A stretch of DNA of 28,530 nucleotides from Spirogloea muscicola (lineage: Eukaryota; Streptophyta; Zygnematophyceae; Spirogloeales; Spirogloeaceae). Position 1 is the stretch's first letter. The number at the start of each line of letters is the position of its first letter. The stretch covers positions 215,972 to 244,501 of the forward strand of contig WELB01000005.1 of assembly GCA_009602725.1 (NCBI GenBank), written 5' to 3'. The notes beneath the pieces were generated by a model, which was not told the DNA's origin, ran no database searches, and was given only the letters and a program-made list of their open reading frames with translations. Positions 19,990-28,530 of this stretch are shown in pieces. The position numbers and the translations under genes were made by a program.

Positions 19990-20420
19990 TCACATATCAA
20001 TAGTTCACATCAGAAGAGCTGTTTCTTTTCCGGGCTGGCCTTTCCACAGCCCTCGCCCCTTTTGAATGAGCTTACTTTTCACGGCTCTTCCAAATGGAAC
20101 ACCTGCGCAGTCCCCTTTGGCAGGTGACGTACATCTGTTTATGTGCTTGCTTTTGTACTTCGGCTACTCAGGCCCTTCAATAGCTGCAGCCTCTAGCTTT
20201 CGTCTAGGGGACTGCTATCCGGCGGCTAGTCTGACTTTCTGACTTACGGCTGCTAAGGAGAGGTCACTTAGTGGTTATCCTACATGGTACTTGCTTAATC
20301 ATGTTTTCAGCACTTTTCTGCCCTGGTGGACCTTGTCAAGTGCTTTTCGGGTCGCTTTTCGCAGCCCTTGCCCTTCTGGAAGAGCTCACTTCTTCAATAC
20401 ACACCCATTCCTTTGGCTAT
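19990..20420 (+). repeat. Dispersed hairpin-core repeats, 3' of the SDR gene
   Basis: CCGGGCTGGCCTTTCCACAG with CCCTCGCCCCTTTTG (about 20030-20065), GCAGGTGACGTACATCTG with CTTTTGTACTTCGGCTACTC (20119-20170) and CGCAGCCCTTGCCCTTCTGG with AAGAGCTCACTTCTTC (20357-20395) are diverged copies of the blocks at 5.4-5.7 kb and 21.5-22.1 kb. No gene is visible. Confidence 0.65.
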
Positions 20421-20615
20421 AGACGGGACCCGCTACTACCGGAGACTATTTCCTCTGACCTGCGGCCGCTCAACAGGGGATATTGAGCACCTTGCAGGCG
20501 CTTGAGTCACGGTGTGCTTTGGAAGAGCTACTTTCACAATACTTTCGTTTCTTTTTAGTGCTTGTTGTTCTTCGTACTTCCCCTGGCCCCTTCTCGTCCT
20601 TTGTTCATTCTTTCT

Positions 20616-20635
20616 GGGCTGGCTTTTTCCAGCCC
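20616..20635. repeat. Short palindrome GGGCTGG-N6-CCAGCCC
   Basis: GGGCTGGCTTTTTCCAGCCC pairs its two ends perfectly over seven bases. It is the hairpin core of the dispersed repeat family without most of its flanks. Confidence 0.8.
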
Positions 20636-20698
20636 CTATCCTCAAAGGTCGAGGCCCAAACGTCTTTCTTTGGCTTTGGACATTGTCCATTCTTTTTT

Positions 20699-20717
20699 GG
20701 GCTGGCTTTGCCAGCCC
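20699..20717. repeat. Perfect 8-bp palindrome with 3-base loop
   Basis: GGGCTGGCTTTGCCAGCCC has two perfect 8-base arms around TTT. It is the cleanest hairpin of the family. CACAGCCCTCGCCCTCTTGG follows at about 20749-20768, continuing the family flank. Confidence 0.9.
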
Positions 20718-20948
20718 CTCTTCTCTATGGGCGCGCACTTCTCTACTTTCACAGCCCTCGCCCTCTTGGGAAAAGTCCCCATTGGGTTTAGCCACTTGCT
20801 TTCCTTCTCTAGACTGCTCAACTGGGGATATTGAGCACTTCTTCATTGAGCACCGCGTGGCCACTTGAGTTGCTGTGAGCTCTAGAGAGACTGGGTTCCT
20901 GGAAGCGGGTCCCCTGGCCAGAGCCAGAGGCAGCAGCGAGGGGCTCCG

Positions 20949-21410
20949 CCTTAGCACTCCGACTCCTTCAGACCTTGTCCATTCTGTTGGGCTGGCCTCT
21001 CCCAGCCACCAGTTAATCTGGCCACGTTTGCTTTCTGCCTGCACGCAGGTGTGAAAGTAGTTCCTTCTCTCTTCTGGAAGAATCTGTCTTTGTGCTTCCT
21101 GGCTCAGGTAGAAATACGGGTCCCGGCGCAGGTTCCATCACAGTTTCGCCCAAGTTTACCGGATGCGCCTGGCCGTCTCTTTGCAGCGGTCCCTAGCTTT
21201 TGCGGTCCACTTGCGCGCAGGCCGCGCTCTGGCGGCGGCCTCCGGCTTCCGTCAGGGCGACGTCTTTCCGCCTGCTAGCTACTCAGATTTCGAAGCAGAT
21301 TTGCGTCTACTGACGAGAGGTTACTGAGAGTTCGCTTACTGCTGTCTCAGTCCTTAGCACTCCGACTCCTTCAGACCTTGTCCATTCTTTTGGGCTGGCC
21401 TCTCCCAGCC
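20949..21410 (+). repeat. 59-bp direct repeat pair
   Basis: Bases 20949-21007 and 21352-21410 are identical except for one G/T change. They begin CCTTAGCACTCCGACTCC and end GGGCTGGCCTCTCCCAGCC. The near-identity implies a recent duplication. After the first copy, ACCAGTTAATCTGGCC also recurs at about 21580-21596. Confidence 0.92.
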
Positions 21411-21483
21411 TCACTCGTAACTACTAAGTGGTCCATCCTCCCCCGTTCTGCCATAGCCTCTTCAGGCCCCGCAGTCGCTGCTT

Positions 21484-21850
21484 AGCTCGTAGTTTGGCCC
21501 CTTCGAACCTTGTCGATTCTTTTCGGGCTGGCTTCTCACAGCCCTTGCCCCCATTGGGAGAGCCACTTCTTCTCCCAGCCACCAGTTAATCTGGCCGCGC
21601 TTGCTTCGCCGTCAAAGGCGGTGGTTAAGGTAGGTTCAGGCCTTACGAGTGTATGCTTATCAGCTCGTAGTTTGGCCCCTTCGAACCTCGTCAATTCTTT
21701 TCGGGCTGGCTTCTCACAGCCCTTGCCCCCATTGGGAGAGCCACTTCTTCTATCATCTGCCATAGCCTCTTCAGGCCCTTGCCCTTGTCAATTCTTTTCG
21801 GGCTGGCTTCTCACAGCCCTTGCCCCCATTGGGAGAGCCACTTCTTCTTA
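21484..21850 (+). repeat. Three near-identical hairpin-core repeat copies
   Basis: Copies lie at about 21484-21572, 21662-21751 and 21784-21849. Shared sequence runs AGCTCGTAGTTTGGCCCC (first two copies), TTCGAACC, ATTCTTTTCGGGCTGG, CTTCTCACAGCCCTTGCC, CCCATTGGGAGAGCCACTTC. The first two differ at about two bases over nearly 90; the third lacks the left end. CTGCCATAGCCTCTTCAGGCCC, another block, precedes the third copy and also occurs at 21449-21470. Confidence 0.92.
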
Positions 21851-21962
21851 TCATTGGGGCGGTTAAGTCGACAATCATATCTGGGAGGTAAGGGCGGCCG
21901 GAATGGGTCGCCGGATGTCCTTCTAGTAGGCCGGTTACCGTGTCAGCTTAGCAGGCGGCGGA

Positions 21963-22090
21963 AGGTGATGTACATCCGTCAACATGCTTTGCGTTTGTAC
22001 ATGGCCACTAGGACTACAATATATATATGTTTTTAATCAAAAACAAAACTAAGGCCCTCCGTCACTCAATATACACTTCATTTCCTTCCG
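21963..22090 (+). repeat. Repeat block directly upstream of NMD3
   Basis: AGGTGATGTACATCCGTCAA, TTTGTACATGGCCACTAGG and CACTCAATATACACTTCATT match the block at 5438-5530 in the same order, with an AT-rich insert (ATATATATG, TTTTTAATCAAAAACAAAAC) between. It ends about 70 bases before the NMD3 ATG, so it may form part of the promoter or leader. Confidence 0.65.
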
Positions 22091-22159
22091 GCGGCGGCGG
22101 CGGCGGCAGGCGGCGGCAGGCGGCGGCGGCGGCGGCGTCTGNGCGGCGGCGGCGGGGCC
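22089..22159 (+). repeat. CGG triplet run with single N at 22142
   Basis: A run of CGG units with two CAGG interruptions lies directly before the NMD3 ATG. The N at 22142 in the middle probably marks a collapsed or unread stretch of the same run, so the 5' leader length is unknown. Confidence 0.85.
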
Positions 22160-25121
22160 ATGGCGGCGGCGGCGGGGATGTTCCGGGTGGCGGCGACGGC
22201 GGGCGCGGTGCCGTGCTGCCTGTGCGGCGCGGCGGTGGCGCCCAACCTGGCGGGTATGTGCGTCGCCTGCCTGCACGGCCAGGTGGACATCACCGACGGC
22301 CTGCCCAAGGCCTGCACCGTCCTCTTCTGCCGCCAGTGCGGGCGCTACCTCCAGCCGCCGCGCGCCTGGCTGCGCGCCGGCCTCGAGAGCAAGGAGCTCC
22401 TCGCCTACTGCCTCAAGCGCGTCAAGAACCTCCACAAGGTCGCCATCTAACACAGTCACCGATTGTAGTGTTTTACCTGCAAGCGAGGCGTAATGAGAAG
22501 CGTCAGACAATCAAGCACTTCACATGTCTCCAACTCATACTGCATGACTCCCTTCTCCCCACCTGCCGCTGCCGCTGATGGCGACAGCCATATCGCCGCC
22601 GTCTCGTATGACGATTCACCATGCGTCGTGTGTAGCACACGATGGTCTCTTGTCATCCTATTCTAACAATAGAATTTCACATCGAACTCTGAGTTCATCG
22701 AACTCTGAGTCTTCGTGTGGTCATAGACGAGAGTTTGGCTTTGATGGTTTGTTAACGACCTGAGGTGTAGAACCCTAGTGTTGAGGGTAGTGCCGACGCC
22801 GTTTGCAGGCCATGGCCTCTGCAGCCGTGTCACTGACACGCTTCCTGTCCTGCGCCCCACCATTGCCCTTTGCAGGTCAAGCTTGTGGATGCAGGCTTCG
22901 TGTGGACAGAGCCCCACTCCAAGCGCCTCAAGGTCAAGCTCACCATCCAGGTCCGTGCCGCTCTCGTGCTAAACCCTTCTGCGCTAGCTATGGCCGCCTG
23001 TACTCATGGGTCTCTCGACCACCCTTGCAATGCTGACGCTGAGCTTCCTGTGATGATGCCCGCCGGCAGAAGGAGGTCTTCAACGGCGCGATCCTGCAGC
23101 AGTCATTTGTGGTGGAGTACGTGGTGGAGGACCACATGTGCGACAGCTGCGCGCGCGCGGCCGCCAACCCCGACCAGTGGGTGGCGGTCGTGCAGGTGCG
23201 CCAGAAGGTGGACCACAAGAAGACGTTCCTCTTCCTCGAGCAGCTGATCCTGCGCCACAGCGCGGACGCGCACACCATCAACATACGCCAGCACCACGAC
23301 GGCCTCGACTTCTTCTACGCCAACCGCTCCCACGCCCTCAAGTTCATCGACTTTCTCAACTCCGTTGTCCCCGTCCAGGTACCCTCATTTCACGGACTCC
23401 TGCACATAAACGCTTACACAGTAATAGAAATCACTTCGTACATGACCCTCCCCCCAACTCAATTATTTAGCATCCTCACACTGACAGCAAGTGGCGTGCA
23501 TTGTTGGATGTCTGCTCCTTGCAGTACCGTCACGACAAGCAGCTGGTTTCACACGACAGCAAGAACAACTCATACAATTACAAATTCACGTTCTCGGTCG
23601 AGATCTGCCCCATATGCAAGGACGACCTCATTTGCCTGCCCCCCAAGGTCTCCTCAGGTTGGCAAGGCTGCCCTGCATCAAAGCCCTTGTGTCCCCTTGT
23701 CAAGGACTCGCTGCAATGGCTTCAAAGTGGGCTTTCGTTGCTTTCTACTTGCTGCAATTTTGTGCATGGTCGTTGTGAGGCAGCCAATATGTCTTCAGGT
23801 CGCTACTCTATCCAGCCTGCCTACAGCTACGGGCTGAGCAGGTTCAAGGATGTTGCAAGTTGGCCGCCATTCCTGGAGTCGTGGCTTTTGCAGTCTGATA
23901 CTCTGTGACCGCTACTTGAGGGCTGATCAAGCTTGCGCGCTTGCCCTTGCAGCGCTTGGCGGCATTGGCCCCCTTGTGATTTGCATCCGCGTGTCCAACA
24001 CCATCTTGCTGCTCGACCCCAACACACTGCGCACCGCATACTTGGACGCGACACAGTACTGGAGAGCTCCTTTCAGGTTTCCATTCTCCTCTCACTCCTC
24101 ACTGCTGCTTCTTCTGTGCAGCTGGTTGATAGGTGGACTCGTCCTCTTTTTATTGTCACCTTGACGTCTATTCAAGGTATACGAGCTTCTCATTAGCCTG
24201 GAATAGCGAAGCTGACACACATGTCGTGGTCTTTCTGGCAGGCCGCTTCTATCCGGCAAGCAGTTGACAGAGTACGTGTGCCTGGACATCGAGCCTGTCA
24301 GCCAAGCTGACCATGGTCGAGGCACGGCAAAGATGGCGCTGGCCGATGCAACTGTGGCTCGCAGCACCGACTTTGGTCGCAATGACACGCAGTTCCTTGT
24401 TCGCACCCATCTTGGTGGGCCACACTCCTGATGTTGTGTAGCTGTTAAGGCGTCACTTTAGGGTCATACGCAGTCATCTGCAGAATTTACCTGAATCTAC
24501 CTTGTCAATGAGTCAGACCATGACGTTCGCTTGAGTTCTACAGTCATTCCTTAACCATGAGCTTTCTGTGACGGTCAGCTTACATTCCCTTCTCACAATT
24601 GTTCAGGCAATCTGCTGAGCCCGGGGGATCACGTCGCTGGATATGACCTGTATGGTGCAAATCTGAACGACGCGGAGCTCGAGAAGCACAAAGCGCTTGT
24701 GCTGCCGGACGTTGTGCTGGTGAAGAAGAGCTACGAGGAGAAGCGGCGCCGGAGGCGTGGACGGGCGCGGCCGTGGAAGCTCAAGTCGCTGGCTATGGAA
24801 GTGGAGCCGGCGGCGCCAGCAACAGGTGGCCGGGGTGCTGACGCCAAAAGCCGGGCTGCGGTGGACTACGAGCGCTTCTTGGAGGACTTGGAGGAAGACT
24901 CGGAGCTCCGCTCGAAGATTGCACTCTACAAGGACCCACGTTTTGTCGCACGGGCAGCTGACGAGGCGTCAGTGGCCACTGACGGTGACGGTGAGGAACC
25001 GCCAGAGGTGCCCCTTGAGGAGCTCCTGCTGGACTTGCGGATAGGGGACAATGATGAGCACGAGGATGGTGGCGCCGACAGCTCCGATGGCAGCTCGGAG
25101 CACGACGACATGGAGTCGTGA
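22160..25121 (+). CDS. NMD3: NMD3, 60S ribosomal subunit nuclear export adaptor
   Basis: NMD3 binds the joining face of the pre-60S subunit and recruits the CRM1 exportin. Exons: 22160-22438, 22876-22950, 23070-23378, 23525-23657, 23953-24076, 24242-24414, 24607-25121; all GT-AG, 535 residues plus TGA, near the usual length. N-terminal zinc cysteines: CCLCG (19-22), CVAC (34-37), FCRQC (57-60) and later HMCDSC. Highly conserved blocks: VKLVDAGFVWTEPHSKRLKV, NGAILQQSFVVEYVVEDHMC, KKTFLFLEQLILRHSADAH, HHDGLDFFYANRSHALKF, YNYKFTFSVEICPICKDDL, VICIRVSNTILLLDPNTLR, FLVRTHLGNLLSPGDHVAGY. A basic nuclear-localisation stretch (404-424, KRRRRRGRARPWKLK) and a leucine-rich export signal (501-510, LEELLLDLRI) are visible, followed by an acidic Ser/Asp tail. 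The ATG at 22160 is the first; Met7 is an alternative. It converges with the glycosyltransferase gene. Confidence 0.97.
22680..22710 (+). repeat. 16-bp tandem repeat in NMD3 intron 1
   Basis: CATCGAACTCTGAGT occurs at 22680-22694 and 22696-22710 without change, separated by one T. It is a simple tandem duplication inside the intron 22439-22875. Confidence 0.9.
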
Positions 25122-25678
25122 GCCGCGGACTATTATGTTGCTCTGGAGCGGACATGGCTTGCGCTGCTGTAACTCAACATGTTGGCATTGAGTCCTACAG
25201 TTTGACTCATGTCCTGCAAGTCAAGCAGTGCAGGCCACCCATGCCACCTGGGCTTTGCACTTCAGTTCTGCTTCTTGCTGACAAGAATGGTAGATGCAAT
25301 CATGCAACTCGCCTCAGAGCCAGGGCCGCCAGCCAGCATCAAGGCGAGCCCACACCTCTGCTGTGGTAGAAGCGGACCCCATAGCTTGGGGCCTTGAGTG
25401 TCAGGCTCAGCTCGTCACAGGACGCATGGGCGAATTGAGCTGCCAGAGCCAGATTGCAGAGCTCTTGGATCGGCGGCACCTTTGGAGATCAGCAGGAACG
25501 TGTAGTTGCTTGGCTCGTCCAGTCGGTGGCTTCCACATCTTCCTTTGACAGGGCTTGCATGCAAAGCCCACACCCTGAGGTCTTGCATGGATCAGAGGCA
25601 GTGCTAAAGCTCATGCTCAAGCAAAGAGAGACCCCAAGAGAGTGACAACCATGTGCATACAGTACCGTGGCCACAAGT
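25122..25678. other. Intergenic region between convergent NMD3 and glycosyltransferase genes
   Basis: No gene is supported. The 557 bases hold both 3' untranslated regions. I see no clear AATAAA; TGTAA-type polyadenylation signals are possible but not distinct enough to call. Confidence 0.6.
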
Positions 25679-27801
25679 TCACACTTCTTGATTGTTCAGT
25701 GCAATATAGCCGTTCAGCTGCCGGCCATTGGTGAGCCGGAGCTCGTTGATGAGGCGGTTCCAGTTGGATTTAAGGACGCCAACAAAGTAGTCGCACTCAG
25801 ATGCAATAAGCAGGTTGGCAAAGGCCTGCCCCGTCATGAGCTCCAGGCCACCCGTCGTCTCGTACTCCTCCATGCTCACGTTGAAGAGACTCTGCCGCGC
25901 CACATCAGTGTACAGGAACCGCCACCTCCCAAAGCGCCGTGAATCGCTGATGACTTGCTGCCAGCATTGGACGAGCTCGCATTCAGGTGTTAGCAGCTCG
26001 TGCTTGAGTTGTAAGCGACTAGGGCCGCAAGTAGGAATCTGAAGTTTTAAGTGTGCACCCTACTGACCCTATGCTTACATCTGCACCAGACCACACCAAC
26101 CACTTCAGAAGTGCTTTGGCGTTTTCAGAGCAGGGCGGTGATGATACATTCTGCAGAGACTCATTACATGAGTTTGTGAGGGGTTTTGGTATCTGTGAGG
26201 GCTGTTGCTGCAGCCAATGCGCATTGCTGTATTACTGTGTGAATGTCATTTGTCACAAGCTACACGGATCCTTCCACTGCAAGAACACGAAGCATGCTGG
26301 CCCAAACCCAAAATGTGAGTGCTGGACTTCCATTCCAGATGCTCAAATTGGAAACGTCAGATGTTCTGCGAACATAACGTACCTGTTGCTCAGTGCTGAG
26401 CCATGCGGTGTGGAGATTCGGGATGTGGTACCGCACCCGCTCCGCGGCCCACAGGAATGACTGGAAGGCCGAGAGCTTCATCTCAATGCCCTTATCGCCC
26501 TGCCGGACGTGGATGCTTGCGATCGGCCGCGGGATGTACGCCTCCTCCTCAGCCCACAGAGTCTCGGCGAGCCCCCCATTTGCACTGCGATCGCCAACAA
26601 GGCCCGGCACTTTGACCTGGAGGACATCTGTGGCCTTCCTTGAGGCCAGCACCTTGTGTGCTACATGGACCCCATAGCTGTCCTGCCGAACGCCGTTGAT
26701 AATGCTGCACAGGTACTGGCTGGGCCACCGCAGGATGTATCGTACGGATTGGGCACGCCACCACGAACGCTCCTTCCAGCCGTCATGCCAGTGCACGGGT
26801 TGGCCGTTCAGCTCGACGCTCTCGGGGGTCTCCGGCCATGGGTCCAGCCAGCGCCTGCGTGGTTGCCGACCTGGCTCGTCATCAACTACATGTATGACAA
26901 GATCTCCACATGCACATGGGGAAGGTGCGCGGACCCAACCACATGCTTCTCTCGGTGTCAACTACTCTGCACTAATCAATACCATGACTCAGTAGGTTGA
27001 GATAATTAGAGCTGTATGTAGTATCAATTTCTGTCATTCACGAGTAAGCAATTGACGTGCTTGCAGTCTGTGTTTGTTTAGGGCAAGGGCAGCAGATTGC
27101 TGACGTACATGGCAATGTCACCATCATGGTAGAACCGCATCCACCGTTGATGATGAATGATGACGAATCGCTCGCTGGAGGCCAGCTGGCTGATCAAAGC
27201 CTCCCTGGAGGCCCATTCCAGCTTCACGTTGCCAGACATCATCTTGTCGAAGTACTCAAGCGCCAGATGGGAGCACTCTTTCGCAGCGTGGGGGAAGAAG
27301 TAGCATTCTAGCCTGCCCTTATAATCACCTGCAGCACAGTATCTTAAGTTGCTGGTAAACTAGCAAGAGTTGATCTGTCTGTACTGCATGGCTTCCACAG
27401 CATAGTACCTGCTGGATATAGCAACTGCAGGGAGGCTGCTTGCATGCACGCAACAGTTGCCACGTGTGACGACTGGTGAAGTCTGAAAGCTATGGACAGT
27501 CGGTTGCGATCCACAGCAAAGGACTTTTGCAAGAGCACATGCTCGCACCTTGACAGCCGTCGTGCATTGCCCGCGCCCACGTGTTGGAGAGGACGGCCAC
27601 GCGGCCGGACTTGAGCACCTCGCTAAGCATGCCGCTGACAATGTGCAGCTGTGAGCCTATTCCATGGTTTTTACTGGGAACCCAACCGATGATGGCAAAC
27701 TGGACGGAGGGGTCGGAGCAGTTGGCAGGGTGCTGCTGTATCCACAGGTCCGTCTGGGCTCGACGGGTGAGGGGCAGGTTGTCGGAGTCGCCGCCACGAA
27801 T
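25679..27801 (-). CDS. Glycosyltransferase, alpha-1,6-fucosyltransferase (GT23)-like, 5'-partial
   Basis: Exons in coding order: 27801-27549, 27328-27122, 26903-26383, 25975-25679; all GT-AG with matching phases, about 425 residues visible, TGA 25679-25681. Landmarks: GWVPSKNHGIGSQLHIVSGM (start of the GT-B domain), VAVLSNTWARAMHDGCQG, LECYFFPHAAKECSHLA, ERSWWRAQSVRYILRWP, RPIASIHVRQGDKGIEMK (the HxRxxDK motif of GDP-fucose-using enzymes), LHTAWLSTEQQ, RFLYTDVARQS, and TGQAFANLLIASECDYFVG followed by SNWNRLINELR. Domain order and the IHVR motif resemble FUT8-type and related algal glycosyltransferases; donor and acceptor are inferred from family only. Such enzymes usually have an N-terminal membrane anchor in the Golgi, which would lie in the unresolved exons at 27802-28424. 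IHVRQGDK has Gln where FUT8 has Arg. Confidence 0.75.
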
Positions 27802-28422
27802 CTGCCACACCCACATTACCGAAGCGAGGCTCGCTGTTTGTCATCAAGATGAGAACTAGCTCGAAATGGGCGCAGCCGCGAGGCCACTGCCAATGGTAGC
27901 CTGCTGGAGGTGATTGCCTCGACAACGCAAGCACGTGCTGGAGAAAATGGGTATCGCTGAGCATCAAGAAACAAGGCGTGGAACTGTAGCCACCATGGCA
28001 ATGTCGAAAATAGACATCGTCACTCGGACAAGGTCGTGCTTGACAATGGCTTGCAGGGGTCCTCCCCAACGCACAAAACCCAACGGACAAGCCACTGGCA
28101 CGAGGCTACCGCAGTGGCGAGCTGCAGTATTGAACACGGTGCCTTCTCCGAGGCGCAGGGGAGGCCTACGAGTCCCCCCGAAAGCCGTGACTCATGAACG
28201 GGACGAGCCATGAGCTCTCGCAGCGTGGGATTAATGGCGGCGCTAGCTGAAAGCCGGGCGTGGCGACCTCAGCGCGTCCCAGCCACAGCGCTGGCGGTCG
28301 ATTCCAGGGGCCGCCGGCGCGGCCCGGTTTTCCGACGGCGGTGGAGCTGAGGGAGCTCACCCACGGGGGCAGCGGGCCGCCGCCGCCGCCGCCGCCGGCG
28401 GCGTCGTCGCGCGCCCACGCCG

Positions 28423-28424
<2 letters not shown>
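27802..28424 (-). other. Probable 5' exons of the glycosyltransferase gene, unresolved
   Basis: On - a GC-rich stretch just after the T run (28424-28361) reads ARDDAAGGGGGGGPLPPW and ends at a strong donor TGG|GTGAGC. Further on, acceptor TTTCAG at 28240 and donor CTC|GTAGGC near 28171 could frame a second exon, and a frame over 28030-27950 reads AIVKHDLVRVTMSIFDIAM. Between about 27955 and 27815 another reads FLQHVLALSRQSPPAGYHW. I could not join these in phase to the exon starting at 27801, so no model is given. Confidence 0.3.

Positions 28425-28512
<88 letters not shown>
28425..28512. repeat. Run of 88 A
   Basis: A pure A run (T in the sense of the glycosyltransferase gene) is set between GC-rich sequence ending GCCGGC and a GCC triplet run (28513-28530). 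Its position at the GC-rich 5' end of a gene mirrors the T run at 12463-12572. Confidence 0.9.
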
Positions 28513-28513
<1 letters not shown>

Positions 28514-28530
28514 CCGCCGCCGCCGTCGCC

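Noticed and set aside
20436-21044. 202-codon - strand ORF in the repeat cluster
   Set aside because: It reads through several repeat copies, has poor codon bias and no recognisable domain.
22049-22510. - strand ORF opposite NMD3 exon 1
   Set aside because: It is a shadow of the GC-rich NMD3 exon, which is proven by homology on the + strand.
23641-23657. Donor directly after CCCCCCAAG in NMD3 (GTCTCC)
   Set aside because: It gives the wrong phase for the next exon; the donor ten bases on (TCAG|GTTGGC) restores the conserved length between PPK and ICIRV.
28295-28320. Possible tRNA T-arm (GGTCGATTCC)
   Set aside because: No matching acceptor stem, D-arm or anticodon arm could be found nearby.

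Overview
The window reads as nuclear DNA of a eukaryote, probably a photosynthetic protist or green alga. Six protein genes are split into short exons whose junctions can be placed almost base by base (GT-AG, with one GC-AG), because the joined exons give unbroken conserved proteins. There are no operons or bacterial-style ribosome binding sites. An alga is suggested, but not proven, by a nuclear gene for a bacterial-type RlmN radical-SAM enzyme, a plant-type GalT/ADP-glucose phosphorylase, and scattered plant-type telomere-like motifs (TTTAGGG). Exons, above all the first exon of each gene, look very rich in G+C, while introns and intergenic DNA look closer to balanced.

Layout, left to right. 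1-735: 3' part of an unrecognised Gly/Ala/Pro-rich coding region on +. 1571-2247: unrecognised two-exon gene on -. 2640-3120: repeats. 3401-5220: complete six-exon thioredoxin-like gene on -. 5438-5850: foldback repeat and fragments. 5943-8868: seven-exon RlmN-like gene on +, 5' end lost at an assembly N. 8896-11583: MRT4 on -, eight exons inferred with the first lost in a gap. 11659-12572: 804 N followed by 110 T. 12575-15426: GalT-like nucleotidyltransferase on +, 5' end lost. 15427-16928: intergenic DNA with repeats. 16929-19952: DHRS12-type short-chain dehydrogenase/reductase on +. 19953-22158: about 2 kb of mosaic dispersed repeats. 22160-25121: complete NMD3 on +, seven exons. 25679-27801: glycosyltransferase resembling alpha-1,6-fucosyltransferases (GT23) on -, 5' end unresolved. 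28425-28512: 88 A.

The genes do not form one pathway. MRT4 and NMD3 both serve the 60S ribosomal subunit (assembly of the P-stalk region and nuclear export), and RlmN-type enzymes modify rRNA, so three of the nine genes concern ribosomes. The others concern thiol redox, sugar-phosphate metabolism, oxidoreduction and glycosylation. RlmN and MRT4 converge with only 27 bases between their stop codons. Two pairs are divergent: thioredoxin with RlmN, and MRT4 with GalT.

The main unexplained structure is a family of dispersed repeats built around a GGGCTGG...CCAGCCC or CAGCC hairpin core. It includes a 162-base foldback with 13-base perfect inverted ends at 5568-5729 and a cluster filling the DNA upstream of NMD3. 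I did not find a convincing new multi-gene system.
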